From Kribbella sp. NBC_01245 (GTDB lineage Bacteria; Actinomycetota; Actinomycetes; Propionibacteriales; Kribbellaceae), in the NCBI RefSeq assembly GCF_036226525.1, contig NZ_CP108487.1, positions 2,108,001 to 2,172,000 on the forward strand: a stretch of 64,000 bases of DNA. The letters run 5' to 3'. Shown here piece after piece: positions 9,489 to 22,441 of the stretch. Numbering within the stretch: the stretch's first letter is position 1; each line of letters begins with the position of its first letter. The position numbers and the translations under genes were made by a program. The notes beneath the pieces were generated by a model that was not told where the DNA came from, ran no database searches, and worked only from the letters and a program-made list of their open reading frames with translations.

Positions 9489-11012
9489 TCAGAGGACGTT
9501 CACTCCGGTCCAGGCCTTTCCGACCTCCTGCACCTCGATGCTGCCGGCGCCGTACAGGTCGGTCGCCGCCGCGAGGGTCGCGGCCCGGGCTGCCTTGTAG
9601 TCCGACCGAGAGGTCAGGTACGTGGTCAGCGCCCGGTACCAGATCTTCTCGGCCTTGCTGATGCCGATACCGGTGACGGTCACGCCGTTCACGGTCGGGC
9701 TGTTGTGGGCCACCCCGTTGATCGTCTTGGCACCACTACCCTCGGCGAGCAGGTAGAAGAAGTGGTTACCGACGCCCGACGAGTAGTGCACGTTGAGCCG
9801 GCCCACACTGCGGGACCACGAGTCCGCGCTGACGCCGTCCATCGACGGCTTGTCGAGCCGGCGGATGTAGTTCCGCGCCGGGTCGTAGTCGACGAAGATC
9901 TCCTCGCCCAGCACGTAGTCCGGGGTGTCGGAGGCGTTGGCGGCGTAGAACTCGACGGCGGTTCCGAAGATGTCCGACGTCGCCTCGTTCAGGCCACCGG
10001 ACTCGCCGCTGTAGCGCAGTCCGGCCGTCCGGCTGGTGACGCCGTGGCTCATCTCGTGCCCGGCGATGTCCAGCTCGACCAGCGGCAGGATGCCCTGGGC
10101 CGGGTCACCGTCGCCGTACGTCATGCAGAAGCACGCGTCGGACCAGCCGGCGTTCACGTAGGCGCCGTCGTGCACGTACGACTTGGCTCCCTTGCCGTCG
10201 TTGGCGATTCCGTTGCGGCCGTGGATGCTCTTGTAGTAATCCCACGTCTTCGCGATGCCGTAGTGCGCGTCGACACCGGCGCTCTGCGCGTTCGAGTTGG
10301 TGCCGTCGCCCCAAACGTTGTCGGCGTCGGTGAAGAGCACACCCGCGTTGTACGTCGCGTTGCCGCCGCGCAGCGGGTCCACCATCGTGTAGCTGGTGCC
10401 TTTGGTGGTGTCGAGTCCGACCGTGCCGACGAACAGGCCGGTGCCGCTGCCCAGGTCCTCCTGGACCGTGCTCCAGCTGTCCAGCACCTTGCCGCTGCGG
10501 GCATCGACGTACGTCTCGGTGCCGGTGGGCTGGCCGTCGGCCTTCCGGCCCGAGGTGGTCACCTTGTACGCCAGGCGGGAGTCGCCCGCGGCGGTGACGA
10601 AGACGACGAGCTGCTGCTTACCGGCCTTGGCCTTCGCGGCGGTCAGAGCCGCGGCCGGGGCGATCGCGGGCTTGGTGGACACGTTCAGCGCGCGGACGCC
10701 GCCCGAGGTGGACTTGACCGCGCCTGCCTTTGTCTGGTGTACGACGAAGTCACCGCCGACCACCGGCAGGCCCTGGAACGTACGGTCGAACCGGACGTGG
10801 CTCGAACCGTCCGCGTCCACGACGACGTCCCGCGTCCTCAGGTCGGACGCGGCTCCCAGCCCTAGGCCGTTCGCGTTGGCACGGGCGGCGGCGACAGGGT
10901 TCGCCTGCTGGTCGGGGGCGGGGACGGCCGCCTGGACGGCAGTGAGGTTCGACAGACCGGCGAGTGCGGCGATGGCCGCGACTGCCAGACCTGCGCAGTA
11001 CTTGCGCTTCAT
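9489..11012 (-). CDS. Secreted thermolysin-family (M4) metalloprotease
   Basis: A 507-residue preproenzyme. Signal peptide: MKRKYCAGLAVAAIAALAGL ending near A-V-Q-A (residue 28). An FTP-type propeptide follows to about residue 185 (FDRTFQGLPVVGGDFVVH and YVDARSGKVLDSW are typical). The catalytic domain has HEMSH at 319-323 with Glu320, the third zinc ligand in GLNEATSD (Glu343), and the transition-state His409 in HYSSGVGN. These proteases are exported, self-cleaved and calcium-dependent. The gene sits between whiA and gap, which are usually adjacent in actinobacteria, so it looks like an insertion into a conserved block. A hairpin follows the stop. Confidence 0.96.
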   Translation of the reverse strand: MKRKYCAGLAVAAIAALAGLSNLTAVQAAVPAPDQQANPVAAARANANGLGLGAASDLRTRDVVVDADGSSHVRFDRTFQGLPVVGGDFVVHQTKAGAVKSTSGGVRALNVSTKPAIAPAAALTAAKAKAGKQQLVVFVTAAGDSRLAYKVTTSGRKADGQPTGTETYVDARSGKVLDSWSTVQEDLGSGTGLFVGTVGLDTTKGTSYTMVDPLRGGNATYNAGVLFTDADNVWGDGTNSNAQSAGVDAHYGIAKTWDYYKSIHGRNGIANDGKGAKSYVHDGAYVNAGWSDACFCMTYGDGDPAQGILPLVELDIAGHEMSHGVTSRTAGLRYSGESGGLNEATSDIFGTAVEFYAANASDTPDYVLGEEIFVDYDPARNYIRRLDKPSMDGVSADSWSRSVGRLNVHYSSGVGNHFFYLLAEGSGAKTINGVAHNSPTVNGVTVTGIGISKAEKIWYRALTTYLTSRSDYKAARAATLAAATDLYGAGSIEVQEVGKAWTGVNVL

Positions 11013-11176
11013 TGTGGGTACTCCCTTGAGGCGGAATCACGAAGAGCCGGTACGGCCCTCGTGGGGGCACGCACACTTTCCGCAAAACGACGCCGCAAGG
11101 GAATCGATGAACCACACCTGGCCCGCTAATCCGCGGAAATCCAGGGAAAACCTTCGGTACTGAAACGACTGTTCGA

Positions 11177-12160
11177 CTACGCCGGGTCGAGCATGTCCGG
11201 GGTCAGGTTGGCCTCGGTGTTCGGGATGCCGAGATCGGCCGCCCGCTTGTCGGCCATCGCCAGCAGGCGCCGGATCCGGCCGGCCACCGCGTCCTTGGTC
11301 AGCGCCGGCTCGTGCAGCTGGCCCAGTTCCTCGAGGCTGGCCTGCTTGTGCTCCAGCCGCAGCTTGCCCGCCACCTGCAGATGATCCGGTACGTCGTCGC
11401 CGAGGATCTCCAGCGCCCGCGCCACCCGCGCGCCCGCCGCCACCGCGGCCCGGGCCGAACGACGCAGGTTCGCGTCGTCGAAGTTGGCCAGCCTGTTCGC
11501 CGTGGCCCGCACCTCGCGGCGCATCCGGCGCTCCTCCCACGCGAGCACCGACTCGTGCGCGCCGAGTCGCGTCAGCAGGGCGCCGATGGCGTCACCGTCG
11601 CGGATCACCACGCGGTCCACGTTGCGCACCTCGCGCGCCTTCGAGCCGATCCCCAGCCTCCTGGCGGCGCCGACCAGCGCGAGCGCCGCCTCCGGCCCGG
11701 GGCAGGTCACCTCGAGGCTGGACGAACGGCCCGGCTCGGTCAGCGACCCATGCGCCAGGAACGCCCCACGCCACGCCGCCACGGCGTCACAGGAGGCACC
11801 CGAGACGACTGCCGGGGGCAGACCCCGGACGGGACGGCCCCGGTTGTCCACCAGACCCGTCTGTCGCGCAAGAGCGTCACCATCGCGGACCACGCGCACG
11901 ACGTACTTCGTCTGCTTGCGAATCCCCGACGGAGAGATCACCACCACGTCGCTCGGATGGCCGAAGATCTCCGCGATGTCCTTGCGCAGCCGACGAGCCG
12001 CCGCGCCACTGTCGAGTTCAGCCTCGACAACGATCCGGCCGGACACCAGATGCAGCCCGCCGGCGAACCGGAGGACGGAAGAAACCTCGGCCTTGCGGCA
12101 ACAGGGTTTGGTGACCTGGATGCTGGTCAGCTCGGACTTCACCTGTGCGGTCATTGCCAT
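11177..12160 (-). CDS. whiA: Sporulation/cell-division regulator WhiA
   Basis: A 327-residue DNA-binding protein that in Streptomyces works with WhiB to switch on division genes during sporulation, and is broadly conserved in Gram-positives. N-terminal [16 protein letters not shown] followed by [18 protein letters not shown], a LAGLIDADG homing-endonuclease-like core with [14 protein letters not shown], and a C-terminal helix-turn-helix ([20 protein letters not shown] split over two helices) match the family end to end. The first ATG has GGAGG 9 bp upstream. It follows yvcK in the usual order but with a 254-bp gap, long enough for its own promoter. Confidence 0.97.
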   Translation of the reverse strand: MAMTAQVKSELTSIQVTKPCCRKAEVSSVLRFAGGLHLVSGRIVVEAELDSGAAARRLRKDIAEIFGHPSDVVVISPSGIRKQTKYVVRVVRDGDALARQTGLVDNRGRPVRGLPPAVVSGASCDAVAAWRGAFLAHGSLTEPGRSSSLEVTCPGPEAALALVGAARRLGIGSKAREVRNVDRVVIRDGDAIGALLTRLGAHESVLAWEERRMRREVRATANRLANFDDANLRRSARAAVAAGARVARALEILGDDVPDHLQVAGKLRLEHKQASLEELGQLHEPALTKDAVAGRIRRLLAMADKRAADLGIPNTEANLTPDMLDPA

Positions 12161-12397
12161 GAAGGAAATCCTCCCACCGCTGTCAAAGACCCTTCGCGCG
12201 GGGTGACCTCCCCACTACACATTGTCAGAAGCAACCCCCATTTCCCCTCCGCCACGAGTGGTTACCTCCGCCCGCACACCAAGCCGCCGTTTTGGGGATA
12301 ACCCTGCCGCGAAGTGCCTTGTTGTGCTTGCACACGCGCGACACAAGGAGGCACGTCGCGGCAGAAGGAGGAAGACGGACGCGGGGTCGGGTGCGGA

Positions 12398-12414
12398 CCG
12401 ATGAACGCAAAGGA
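12398..12414. repeat. Intergenic repeat, copy A
   Basis: CCGATGAACGCAAAGGA lies in the 254-bp yvcK-whiA gap, ending at the yvcK stop. It joins two words that appear separately in the 39.4-kb inverted repeat (GGACCGATGAACG and a GCAAAGG arm end) and is related to the 53.13-kb copy. Nothing else was recognised in the gap (12161-12414) apart from C/T-rich sequence. Confidence 0.4.
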
Positions 12415-13359
12415 TTACTCGAAGATTTCGCCGTACACCTTGGCCAGTTTGCCGGGGTGATGGTGGAACTGTTTGGTCGACGTGTCGGCGATGTCGGCGA
12501 TGACGAGCTCCGCGCCGAGGGACTCCGCCGTACGGCGTAAGGAGGCCGGGTCGGGGACGTGCCCGACGTCCGCGAGTACGACGTCGATGCGCAGGTCGGG
12601 CGCGTGGGCGGCAAGGACCTCGAGATGCGTCTCCGGGGAGAACCCGTCGGTCTCGCCCTTCTGCTCCCCCAGGTTCAACGTCACCAACCGACGTGCGGAC
12701 GTCTGCTCGAGGCAACGCGCCAGCGCCGGCACCAGCAGATTCGGAATCACCGAGGTGAACCACGAACCCGGCCCGACCACCACCCAATCGGCCTCCGCGA
12801 TGGCGACCAACGCCTCCGGGCACGCCGGCGGATCGGCCGGATCCAGCGCGACGTCGACAACGCGCCCGGTCGTGGTCGCCACCTCGGCCTGGCCGCGGAT
12901 CTCGGTGATCGCCTCGGGATGTGCCGGGTCGACTCCGAGCACGCGCGCGGTGATGTCCAGCGGTACGGCGGACATCGGCAGCACCCGGCCTTCGGCACCG
13001 AGCAACCGGGCCACCCAGTCGAGCCCGTCGACCGCCTCACCGAGCAACTCCCAGAGCGCGACGATGAGCAGGTTGCCGACGGCGTGATCGTGCAACTCGC
13101 CATCACTGGTGAAGCGGTGTTGCAGCACCTGGGCCCACGTCCGGCCCCACTCGTCATCGCGGCACAACGCGGCCAAAGCCATCCGCAGATCGCCCGGCGG
13201 CAGCACACCCAGCTCGCGGCGCAGCCGACCGGACGAGCCGCCGTTATCCGCGACCGTGACGACTGCGGTCAGCTGGTCCGTGACGTGCCGCAGTGCCGAC
13301 AGAGAGGCCGCCAGGCCGTGCCCGCCGCCCAGGGCCACGACTCGTGGCGACCGGGTCAC
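12415..13359 (-). CDS. yvcK: YvcK/CofD-like UDP-sugar-binding regulator
   Basis: A 314-residue protein with the glycine-rich start VVALGGGHGLAASLSAL, TVADNGGSSGRLRRE, GDLRMALAALC and the late ADVGHVP and FHHHPGKLAKV segments typical of YvcK (GlmR). In other bacteria YvcK binds UDP-GlcNAc and adjusts carbon flow into the cell wall. Its start overlaps the rapZ stop by 4 bp (ATGA), so the pair is translationally coupled; the order uvrC-rapZ-yvcK-whiA is the conserved actinobacterial one. Confidence 0.96.
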   Translation of the reverse strand: MTRSPRVVALGGGHGLAASLSALRHVTDQLTAVVTVADNGGSSGRLRRELGVLPPGDLRMALAALCRDDEWGRTWAQVLQHRFTSDGELHDHAVGNLLIVALWELLGEAVDGLDWVARLLGAEGRVLPMSAVPLDITARVLGVDPAHPEAITEIRGQAEVATTTGRVVDVALDPADPPACPEALVAIAEADWVVVGPGSWFTSVIPNLLVPALARCLEQTSARRLVTLNLGEQKGETDGFSPETHLEVLAAHAPDLRIDVVLADVGHVPDPASLRRTAESLGAELVIADIADTSTKQFHHHPGKLAKVYGEIFE

Positions 13360-14222
13360 TCCCGCCCCAGATCCCTGTGCACGACCAACGTCGGTGATCC
13401 TTTCTCGCGCAACCTGCGGGCCAGCTCCTCAGCCATCGCGACGCTGCGGTGCTTACCACCGGTACAGCCGACCGCGACCGTGACGAAGCGCTTGCCCTCG
13501 TTGAGATATCCGGTCCGCAGGGTATTCAGCACGCCCTCGTAATCCTGCAGGAACTGCTGCGCCAGCGGATGTCCGAGCACGAAGTCTGACACGAGCCGGT
13601 CACGACCCGTCATCGGCCGCAGATCGGGCTCCCAATACGGGTTCGGGATGAACCGCATATCGGCCACCACGTCCGCGTCGACCGGGATCCCGTACTTGAA
13701 TCCGAACGACACCACCGTCGCCCGCAGCTCGGCGTTTTCCTCGTCACCAAAGGCGTTCCGGACCTTCGCGCCGAGCTGGTGGATGTTCAGGTTGGAGGTG
13801 TCGATGACCAGGTCCGCGGTGCCACGGATCTCGGCCAGCAACTCGCGCTCGCGCTGGATCCCGTCGAGCAGCCGGCCGGCCCCCTGCAGCGGATGCGGAC
13901 GCCGGACCGACTCCTGGCGGCGCACGATGATGTCGTCGGCCGCCTCCAAGTACAAGGTGAGCGGCTGGTAACCCCGGTCCCGCAGGTCGCGCAACGCCTT
14001 CGGCAACGCGTCGAAGAAGCTGCCGGTCCGGACGTCGACCACGATCGCCATCCGCGGCGTGGCGCCGGTGCCGATCACCTGGTCCACGATCGTGGTCAGG
14101 AACATCGGCGGCAGGTTGTCGACGACGAACCAGCCGAGATCCTCCAGCACATCCGCGACGGCGCTGCGGCCGGCGCCGGACATTCCGGACACGATGATCA
14201 GGTTGCCGCTGGACTTCTCCAT
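13356..14222 (-). CDS. rapZ: RNase adapter/nucleotide-binding protein RapZ (YvcJ family)
   Basis: A 288-residue P-loop protein. The Walker A is GMSGAGRSA near residues 13-21, with Arg where most P-loops have Lys, as is common in actinobacterial members. Other family blocks: DNLPPMFL, ADLVIDTSNLN, SFGFKYGIP, DVVADMRFIPNPYW and the C-terminal VAVGCTGGKHRSVA. In Escherichia coli the protein targets GlmZ/GlmY RNAs to RNase E; the actinobacterial role is less clear but linked to amino-sugar metabolism through YvcK. The start overlaps the uvrC stop by one base (TGATG). Confidence 0.96.
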   Translation of the reverse strand: MEKSSGNLIIVSGMSGAGRSAVADVLEDLGWFVVDNLPPMFLTTIVDQVIGTGATPRMAIVVDVRTGSFFDALPKALRDLRDRGYQPLTLYLEAADDIIVRRQESVRRPHPLQGAGRLLDGIQRERELLAEIRGTADLVIDTSNLNIHQLGAKVRNAFGDEENAELRATVVSFGFKYGIPVDADVVADMRFIPNPYWEPDLRPMTGRDRLVSDFVLGHPLAQQFLQDYEGVLNTLRTGYLNEGKRFVTVAVGCTGGKHRSVAMAEELARRLREKGSPTLVVHRDLGRE

Positions 14223-16264
14223 CAGTTGTCTTCCCCGTTCGGATCCCCGCTAAGCGCGCCGGCCACCTGCGGCGCGTCGTCATCGAGTATCTCGCCCGTA
14301 GCGGTGTTGACCGACGGAGCCCGGCCCGTGTCGGCCTTCGTTGCCGCGGAGTTCACCGCGGCGACCACCGACTCCGCCGTACGGCGCCCGAAGCCGGGTA
14401 GTTCCGCGACCTCCTCGATCGTGGCCTGGCGCAACTTCTTCAGCGAGCCGAAATGCCGCATCAAGGTCTTACGACGGACGTCACCCAGACCTTGTACGTC
14501 GTCCAGCACGCTCTCGACCATCGTCTTGGACCGGCGGCTGCGGTGATGCGTGATGGCGAACCGGTGGGCCTCATCGCGCAGACGCTGCAACAGGTACAGC
14601 CCCTCCGAAGTCCGCGACATGATGACCGGGTCCTCGGTGTCGGGCAGCCAGACCTCTTCCAGCCTCTTGGCGAGACCGCAGACCGGGATGTCTCCGACGC
14701 CGAGCTCCTCCATCACCTGCCGGGCGGCCGCCACCTGCGGCGGTCCACCGTCGACCACGACCAGGGCAGGCGCATACGCGAACTTGCGCGCGCGGCCCGT
14801 CTCCGGGTCGATCAGGTTGGCGGTCGGGTCGTCCTCGGCTTCGTTGGCGGCGGCCGTGGCAGCACGATCATCGAGGAGCCGCTTGAACCGCCGGGTCAGC
14901 ACCTCCGCGATCGAAGCCACATCGTTCTGCCCGTCGACGCCCTTGATGACGAACTTGCGGTACTCGCTCTTGCGCGGCAGCCCGTCCTCGAACACGACCA
15001 TCGACGCGACCACCTCGGTGCCCTGCAGGTTGGAGATGTCGTAGCACTCCATCCGCAACGGCGCCTCGGGCAGATCGAGCGCGTCCTGGATCTCCTCGAG
15101 GGCCTGGTTCCGGGTGGTGAGGTCGCTGGCGCGCTTGGTCTTGTGCATCACCAGCGTCTGTTGCGCGTTGGCGTGGACCGTCTCCATCAGGCCCTTCTTG
15201 TCACCGCGCTGCGGCACCCGGATCGCCACCCGCGAACCACGCAGCCCGCTCAGCCACTCGGTCAGCGCGTCGACGTCCTCCGGGATGGCCGGGACGAGGA
15301 TCTCGCGCGGGATCGTGTCGCCCGTCTCCCCGGCATACGTCTGCTGGATGAACCGCTCGACCAGGTCACCCGTCGTCGCCGTACCGTCGGCCTTGTCGGC
15401 GATCCACCCGCGCTGACCGCGGATGCGGCCGGCGCGCACGTAGAAGATCTGCACCGCCACCTCGAGCGGGTCCTCCGCGAGAGCGATGACGTCCGCGTCG
15501 GTGCCGTCGCCGAAGACCACCTGGTTCTTCGCGAGGGCCTTGTCGAGGGCTTGGAGGTCGTCCCGGATCTTGGCAGCCCGTTCGTACTCCATCAGGGCCG
15601 CAGCGGCCTTCATCTCCTTCTCGAGGCGGCGGACGTACGTCGTGGTCTGGCCCGAGAGGAACGCGACGAAGTCGTCGACGATCTGGGTGTGCTCCTCCTG
15701 GCTGACGTTGCCGGTGCAGGGCGCGGCGCACTTGCCGATATACCCCAGCAGGCAAGGCCGGCCGATCTGGCGATGCCGGTTGAACACGCCCTTGCTGCAC
15801 GAGCGCATCGGGAAGACCCGCAACAGCAGGTCGACCGTCTCGCGAATCGCCCAGGCATGGCTGTACGGCCCGAAGTACTTCACGCCCTTCTTCTTGGCGC
15901 CGCGCCCGACCATCACACGCGGATAGTCCTCGTTGAGGGTGATCGCGAGCCACGGGTACGACTTGTCGTCGCGGTACTTCACGTTGAAGCGCGGGTCGTA
16001 CTCCTTGATCCAGGAGTACTCCAGTTGCAACGCCTCGACCTCGGTGCTGACGACGGTCCAGTCGACCTTGGCGGCGGTGGTGACCATCGACTGCGTGCGC
16101 GGATGCAGACCGACCAGATCCTGGAAGTACGACGACAGGCGGGCGCGCAGGTTCTTCGCCTTGCCGACGTAGATCACCCGCCCCGAGGCGTCCCGGAATC
16201 GGTAAACCCCAGGCGCGTCAGGAATCGACCCCGCACTCGGGCGATAGGTACTCGGATCAGCCAC
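14222..16264 (-). CDS. uvrC: Excinuclease ABC subunit C
   Basis: A 680-residue subunit of nucleotide excision repair that makes the dual incisions. The N-terminal GIY-YIG nuclease ([25 protein letters not shown] region, residues 19-43), the UVR UvrB-binding helix near 200 ([21 protein letters not shown] region), the RNase H-like 5'-incision domain with [10 protein letters not shown] and VVVDGGPPQ, and C-terminal helix-hairpin-helix repeats ([20 protein letters not shown] region) are all present. Normal length for the family. It heads the uvrC-rapZ-yvcK run. Confidence 0.98.
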   Translation of the reverse strand: MADPSTYRPSAGSIPDAPGVYRFRDASGRVIYVGKAKNLRARLSSYFQDLVGLHPRTQSMVTTAAKVDWTVVSTEVEALQLEYSWIKEYDPRFNVKYRDDKSYPWLAITLNEDYPRVMVGRGAKKKGVKYFGPYSHAWAIRETVDLLLRVFPMRSCSKGVFNRHRQIGRPCLLGYIGKCAAPCTGNVSQEEHTQIVDDFVAFLSGQTTTYVRRLEKEMKAAAALMEYERAAKIRDDLQALDKALAKNQVVFGDGTDADVIALAEDPLEVAVQIFYVRAGRIRGQRGWIADKADGTATTGDLVERFIQQTYAGETGDTIPREILVPAIPEDVDALTEWLSGLRGSRVAIRVPQRGDKKGLMETVHANAQQTLVMHKTKRASDLTTRNQALEEIQDALDLPEAPLRMECYDISNLQGTEVVASMVVFEDGLPRKSEYRKFVIKGVDGQNDVASIAEVLTRRFKRLLDDRAATAAANEAEDDPTANLIDPETGRARKFAYAPALVVVDGGPPQVAAARQVMEELGVGDIPVCGLAKRLEEVWLPDTEDPVIMSRTSEGLYLLQRLRDEAHRFAITHHRSRRSKTMVESVLDDVQGLGDVRRKTLMRHFGSLKKLRQATIEEVAELPGFGRRTAESVVAAVNSAATKADTGRAPSVNTATGEILDDDAPQVAGALSGDPNGEDN

Positions 16265-16465
16265 AACACCACCCTAGTTCTCCGCACCGACAGTCTTCGC
16301 AGTGCGGGTTATCCCTTGCGTCCGAAGGCGCCTCGGCGGCATGCAGGCGGGGAATCGACCCCATAGGCCGCGGTTGACCCCCGGCTGGGATGGGCCAGGG
16401 AGTGCGACCAGCACGCAGGCTGATTGTGCGTTTCCGTATTCGCCCATCGTGAGGAGCACCGCTTT

Positions 16466-17716
16466 ATGTCGCCCAAGCACCTACGATCACGCCTGCCCCG
16501 ACGTACCGCCACCATCGCGACCGCGACCGTCGCCGCGCTCAGCGCCGCCGCCATCGGCCTGACCGGCGCGATCACGTCCGCCAACGCCGACGAACTCCCC
16601 GCCGCCTCGACCGCCGGCGTGATCAAGGGCGCCGACAGCCCGGGCGCGATCGCCGGCAGCTACGTCGTCGTACTCAAGGAACAGCCCGGCACTCGTGCCG
16701 CGACGACTTCGAAGAACTTGGCAGCGACGTACGACGCCAAGGTACGACGTACCTTCAACTCCGCCTTGAGCGGATTCAGCGCGACCCTGAGCGAGGAGCA
16801 AGCCCGCAAGCTTGCCGGTGACGAGCGGGTTGCCTATGTCCAGCAGAACCAGCGGTTCGAGATGAGCCAGGACAACCCGACCTGGGGCCTGGACCGGTCG
16901 GACCAGCGGGACCTGCCGCTCGACAAGAAGTACGAGGGGCCGAACAAGGCCGACAACGTCAACGTCTACGTGATCGACACCGGTATCTACGCCGAGCACG
17001 AGGACTTCGAAGGCCGGGCCTCGGTCGGTACCGACACCATCAACGACGGCCAGAACGGCAAGGACTGCCAGGGCCACGGCAGCCACGTCGCGGGCACCAT
17101 CGCCGGCAAGACGTTCGGCCTGGCCAAGGGTGCGAAGGTCTTCGGCGTCCGCGTGCTCGACTGCAAGGGCTCAGGTACGACGGAGAGCGTGGTGGCGGGT
17201 ATCGACTGGGTGACCGCCAACGCCAAGAAGCCCGCCGTCGCGAACATGAGCCTCGGTGGTCCCGCCGACCAGGCCCTCGACGACGCCGTGAAGAAGTCCG
17301 TTGCCGCGGGCATCACGTACGCCGTCGCAGCGGGTAACGAGGGCGCTGACGCCTGCGGGGTCTCGCCGGCGAAGGAGCCGTCGGCCATCACCACCGGCGC
17401 GACCGACGACGCGGACGCGCGGGCCAACTTCTCGAACTTCGGCAAGTGCGTTGACGTCTTCGCTCCGGGCGTCGACGTCGAATCGGTCGGCATCACCGGT
17501 ACGACGGCGACCGCGACCCACAGCGGTACGTCGATGGCCTCGCCGCACGTGGCGGGTGCCGCGGCGCTCTACCTGAGCGCGAAGCCGGACGCGGCGCCGG
17601 CCGACGTGGCCTCCGCGATCACCGGCGCGGCCACGCCGGACAAGGTGACGGACCCGGGCACGGGTTCGCCGAACAAGTTGATGTTCACCGGTGCGCTGAT
17701 CACTCCGCTGAGCTGA
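16466..17716 (+). CDS. Secreted subtilisin-type (S8) serine protease
   Basis: A 416-residue preproprotease. ATG 16466 has GAGGAG 9 bp upstream; the frame extends upstream but without homology. Signal peptide to about residue 41 (basic start, then TVAALSAAAIGLTGAITSANA). Inhibitor I9 propeptide about 62-130 (SYVVVLKEQPG ... GDERVAYVQQNQRF). Catalytic triad: Asp171 in YVIDTG, His204 in GHGSHVAG, Ser356 in GTSMASPH; oxyanion Asn291 in AAGNEG. No C-terminal accessory domain. Secreted alkaline serine proteases of this type are common in soil actinobacteria. Divergent from uvrC and convergent with the Rieske gene. Confidence 0.96.
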   Translation: MSPKHLRSRLPRRTATIATATVAALSAAAIGLTGAITSANADELPAASTAGVIKGADSPGAIAGSYVVVLKEQPGTRAATTSKNLAATYDAKVRRTFNSALSGFSATLSEEQARKLAGDERVAYVQQNQRFEMSQDNPTWGLDRSDQRDLPLDKKYEGPNKADNVNVYVIDTGIYAEHEDFEGRASVGTDTINDGQNGKDCQGHGSHVAGTIAGKTFGLAKGAKVFGVRVLDCKGSGTTESVVAGIDWVTANAKKPAVANMSLGGPADQALDDAVKKSVAAGITYAVAAGNEGADACGVSPAKEPSAITTGATDDADARANFSNFGKCVDVFAPGVDVESVGITGTTATATHSGTSMASPHVAGAAALYLSAKPDAAPADVASAITGAATPDKVTDPGTGSPNKLMFTGALITPLS

Positions 17717-17739
17717 TCCGCAGTACCCCGAGAGCGTGC

Positions 17740-17771
17740 GGGACCCGGCCGGCTGAGGTTGGCCGGGTCCC
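17740..17771. terminator. Bidirectional terminator between S8 protease and Rieske gene
   Basis: GGGACCCGGCC (17740-17750) and GGCCGGGTCCC (17761-17771) make an 11-bp perfect stem with a 10-nt loop between two convergent genes. Confidence 0.8.
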
Positions 17772-17804
17772 TGCGCGTCTTCGTGCTTTCGTACTCGGGT
17801 GGGG

Positions 17805-18344
17805 TCAGCCGACCGGGCCGAGGATGTTGCCACCCGAGACCGTGACGCTGACGGCGCTGAGCGGACTGCTCGCCGGGCCGTTCGCGACCGAGCCGTCGGC
17901 CACCTTGAACTTGCTGCCGTGACAGCCGCAGTTGATCGTGCCGTCGGAGACCGCTTCGACCACACAACCGGCGTGGGTGCAGACCGCGCTGAAACCCTTG
18001 AACTGGCCCGCCGTCGGCTGAGTGACGACCAGCTTCGCGTCCGGGAAGATCTTGCCGCCGCCGACCGGGACATCGCTCACCGGACCGAGCACGTTGCCAC
18101 CGCCAGTGGGCGTGCTCGGCGCCGAACTCGGGGCCGAACTTGGCGCGGAGGTCGGCCCGCTACTCGGCGCCGTCGACGGGCCCGCCGTCGTACCGCCATC
18201 GTCGCCACACGCGACCAGCAAGGTCCCGCTCACGCCCGCGATCCCCGCGACGGCCGCGCCACGCAGCACGGTCCGCCGATCACGTAGGCCGGCGGAGTCG
18301 GGCGAAACGGCAGTGGTCGTTTCGTCGCTGTTGTTGTTGCTCAT
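17805..18344 (-). CDS. Tat-exported lipobox Rieske [2Fe-2S] protein
   Basis: A 179-residue protein. Residues 21-29 contain a twin-arginine signal (RDRRTVLRG), then a hydrophobic stretch and the lipobox LVAC with Cys46, so it is probably a Tat-exported lipoprotein. A Ser/Pro/Thr-rich linker (about 50-82) leads to a Rieske domain: Cys122-x-His124 and Cys139-x-x-His142 bind the cluster, and Cys127 and Cys141 are placed for the usual disulphide. It resembles small actinobacterial ubiquinol-cytochrome-c-type Rieske proteins but has no cytochrome partner here. The redox partner is unknown. Convergent with the S8 gene. Confidence 0.9.
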   Translation of the reverse strand: MSNNNSDETTTAVSPDSAGLRDRRTVLRGAAVAGIAGVSGTLLVACGDDGGTTAGPSTAPSSGPTSAPSSAPSSAPSTPTGGGNVLGPVSDVPVGGGKIFPDAKLVVTQPTAGQFKGFSAVCTHAGCVVEAVSDGTINCGCHGSKFKVADGSVANGPASSPLSAVSVTVSGGNILGPVG

Positions 18345-18572
18345 CGATCAGTCCTTCCAGGGGCTGACAAAGGCCGTGTCCAACGACCCAACCACGCAGG
18401 TGCGAAAGCGCGGCGAAATAGTTGAACGCTCTGCTACTCGACGTTCTACCCGACCGGCCCCGCGGAAGCGACCGATTCGGCGAACTCCTCGATACACGGA
18501 TCGCAGCTCAATCCGGTTCAGCTGAACTTGAGTACCAGTTCTGCCAGCCGTCCCAGCCGCCGACACGCAGAC

Positions 18573-18609
18573 AGGCCCCGTTCCCGGCGGCAACCGGCGA
18601 TCGGGGCCT
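18573..18609 (-). terminator. Candidate terminator hairpin
   Basis: AGGCCCCG (18573-18580) pairs with CGGGGCCT (18602-18609), 33 bp past the stop of the minus-strand gene at 18642. The loop is 21 nt. Apart from this hairpin, the 297-bp stretch 18345-18641 shows no gene. Confidence 0.4.
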
Positions 18610-18641
18610 GCAGTGTCGATGCAGGGTCGATGCTGTGTCGA

Positions 18642-19013
18642 TCAGGCCAGGGACAGGCAGATCGGAATGGAAACGGTCTGGACCGGCTGAGTCTGGTCAG
18701 GCCGGTAGAAGAACTGGCCGCAGTACTGCGTATCGGCCGGCGTACCCGGCTGAACCTGAAGGCCCTCGTTGAAGCCACTGCCCGCGTCCCAATGCCATGC
18801 ACCGGTGTACGACGAACCGTTGCTGCCGGTGACGCGGGTGACGCCGGAGATCCGCGTGACGTCGTCGTCCTTGGTCATCACGAGGACCTCGTAATCGCTG
18901 GCCCCCTCCGGGCACACGGTGATCTTGATCGTGCCCTTCAACCCGAACCCGAGCGGCTGCTCCTTACTCACACACGCGGCCGCCTGCGCCGGCACCGCCT
19001 GCTGCGCCGACAC
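18642..19013 (-). CDS. Small Cys-containing protein, possibly lacking its signal peptide
   Basis: About 123 residues from GTG 19013; the frame is open to 19064. I recognise no family. Codon use looks coding, and the product has four cysteines (CVSKEQ, TVCPEG, YCGQFF, PICLSLA) and beta-like sequence such as YEVLVMTKDDDVTRISGVTRV, like small secreted proteins. The end of a signal peptide (AVPAQAAA before CVSKE) seems present, but no hydrophobic core precedes it in any frame, and the frame's first codon lies inside the hairpin after uvrA. Either the start is misjudged or the gene is an N-terminally deleted remnant. No Shine-Dalgarno sequence is apparent. Confidence 0.42.
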   Translation of the reverse strand: MSAQQAVPAQAAACVSKEQPLGFGLKGTIKITVCPEGASDYEVLVMTKDDDVTRISGVTRVTGSNGSSYTGAWHWDAGSGFNEGLQVQPGTPADTQYCGQFFYRPDQTQPVQTVSIPICLSLA

Positions 19014-19040
19014 CGACGAAAAGCCTTGCCGACAACGCAG

Positions 19041-19072
19041 TTCGCCGGGCACTCGACTGAGCACCCGGCGAA
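19041..19072 (-). terminator. uvrA terminator hairpin
   Basis: TTCGCCGGG (19041-19049) and CCCGGCGAA (19064-19072) form a 9-bp perfect stem 12 bp beyond the uvrA stop on the minus strand. Confidence 0.6.
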
Positions 19073-19084
19073 CCGTCGGACGAG

Positions 19085-22213
<3,129 letters not shown>

Positions 22214-22441
22214 AAGCTCTTCTCTCAGCCGTTCTCGAGGGGTTCGGAACCGCCTTCGGAAGCACCTTGACAGGGCTCCGACGACGGTCCAGGGACAAGC
22301 GCGATCATGCTAGCGAGGCCCTCCGACAGTTTTTGATTCGTGCGATCCCGAGAGCCCCCGACAGGTCCGGAACGGGCTGCCGAAACCGGGTCGGCAGGGC
22401 GAGAACGGGAATTGTCGGTGGCCTCTGGATAGCCTTCCCCA

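Noticed and set aside
22214..22441. A LexA/SOS box upstream of uvrA
   Set aside because: The only symmetric word seen is GGTTCGGAACC, which has the wrong half-site order; no GAAC-N4-GTTC-type box was found.
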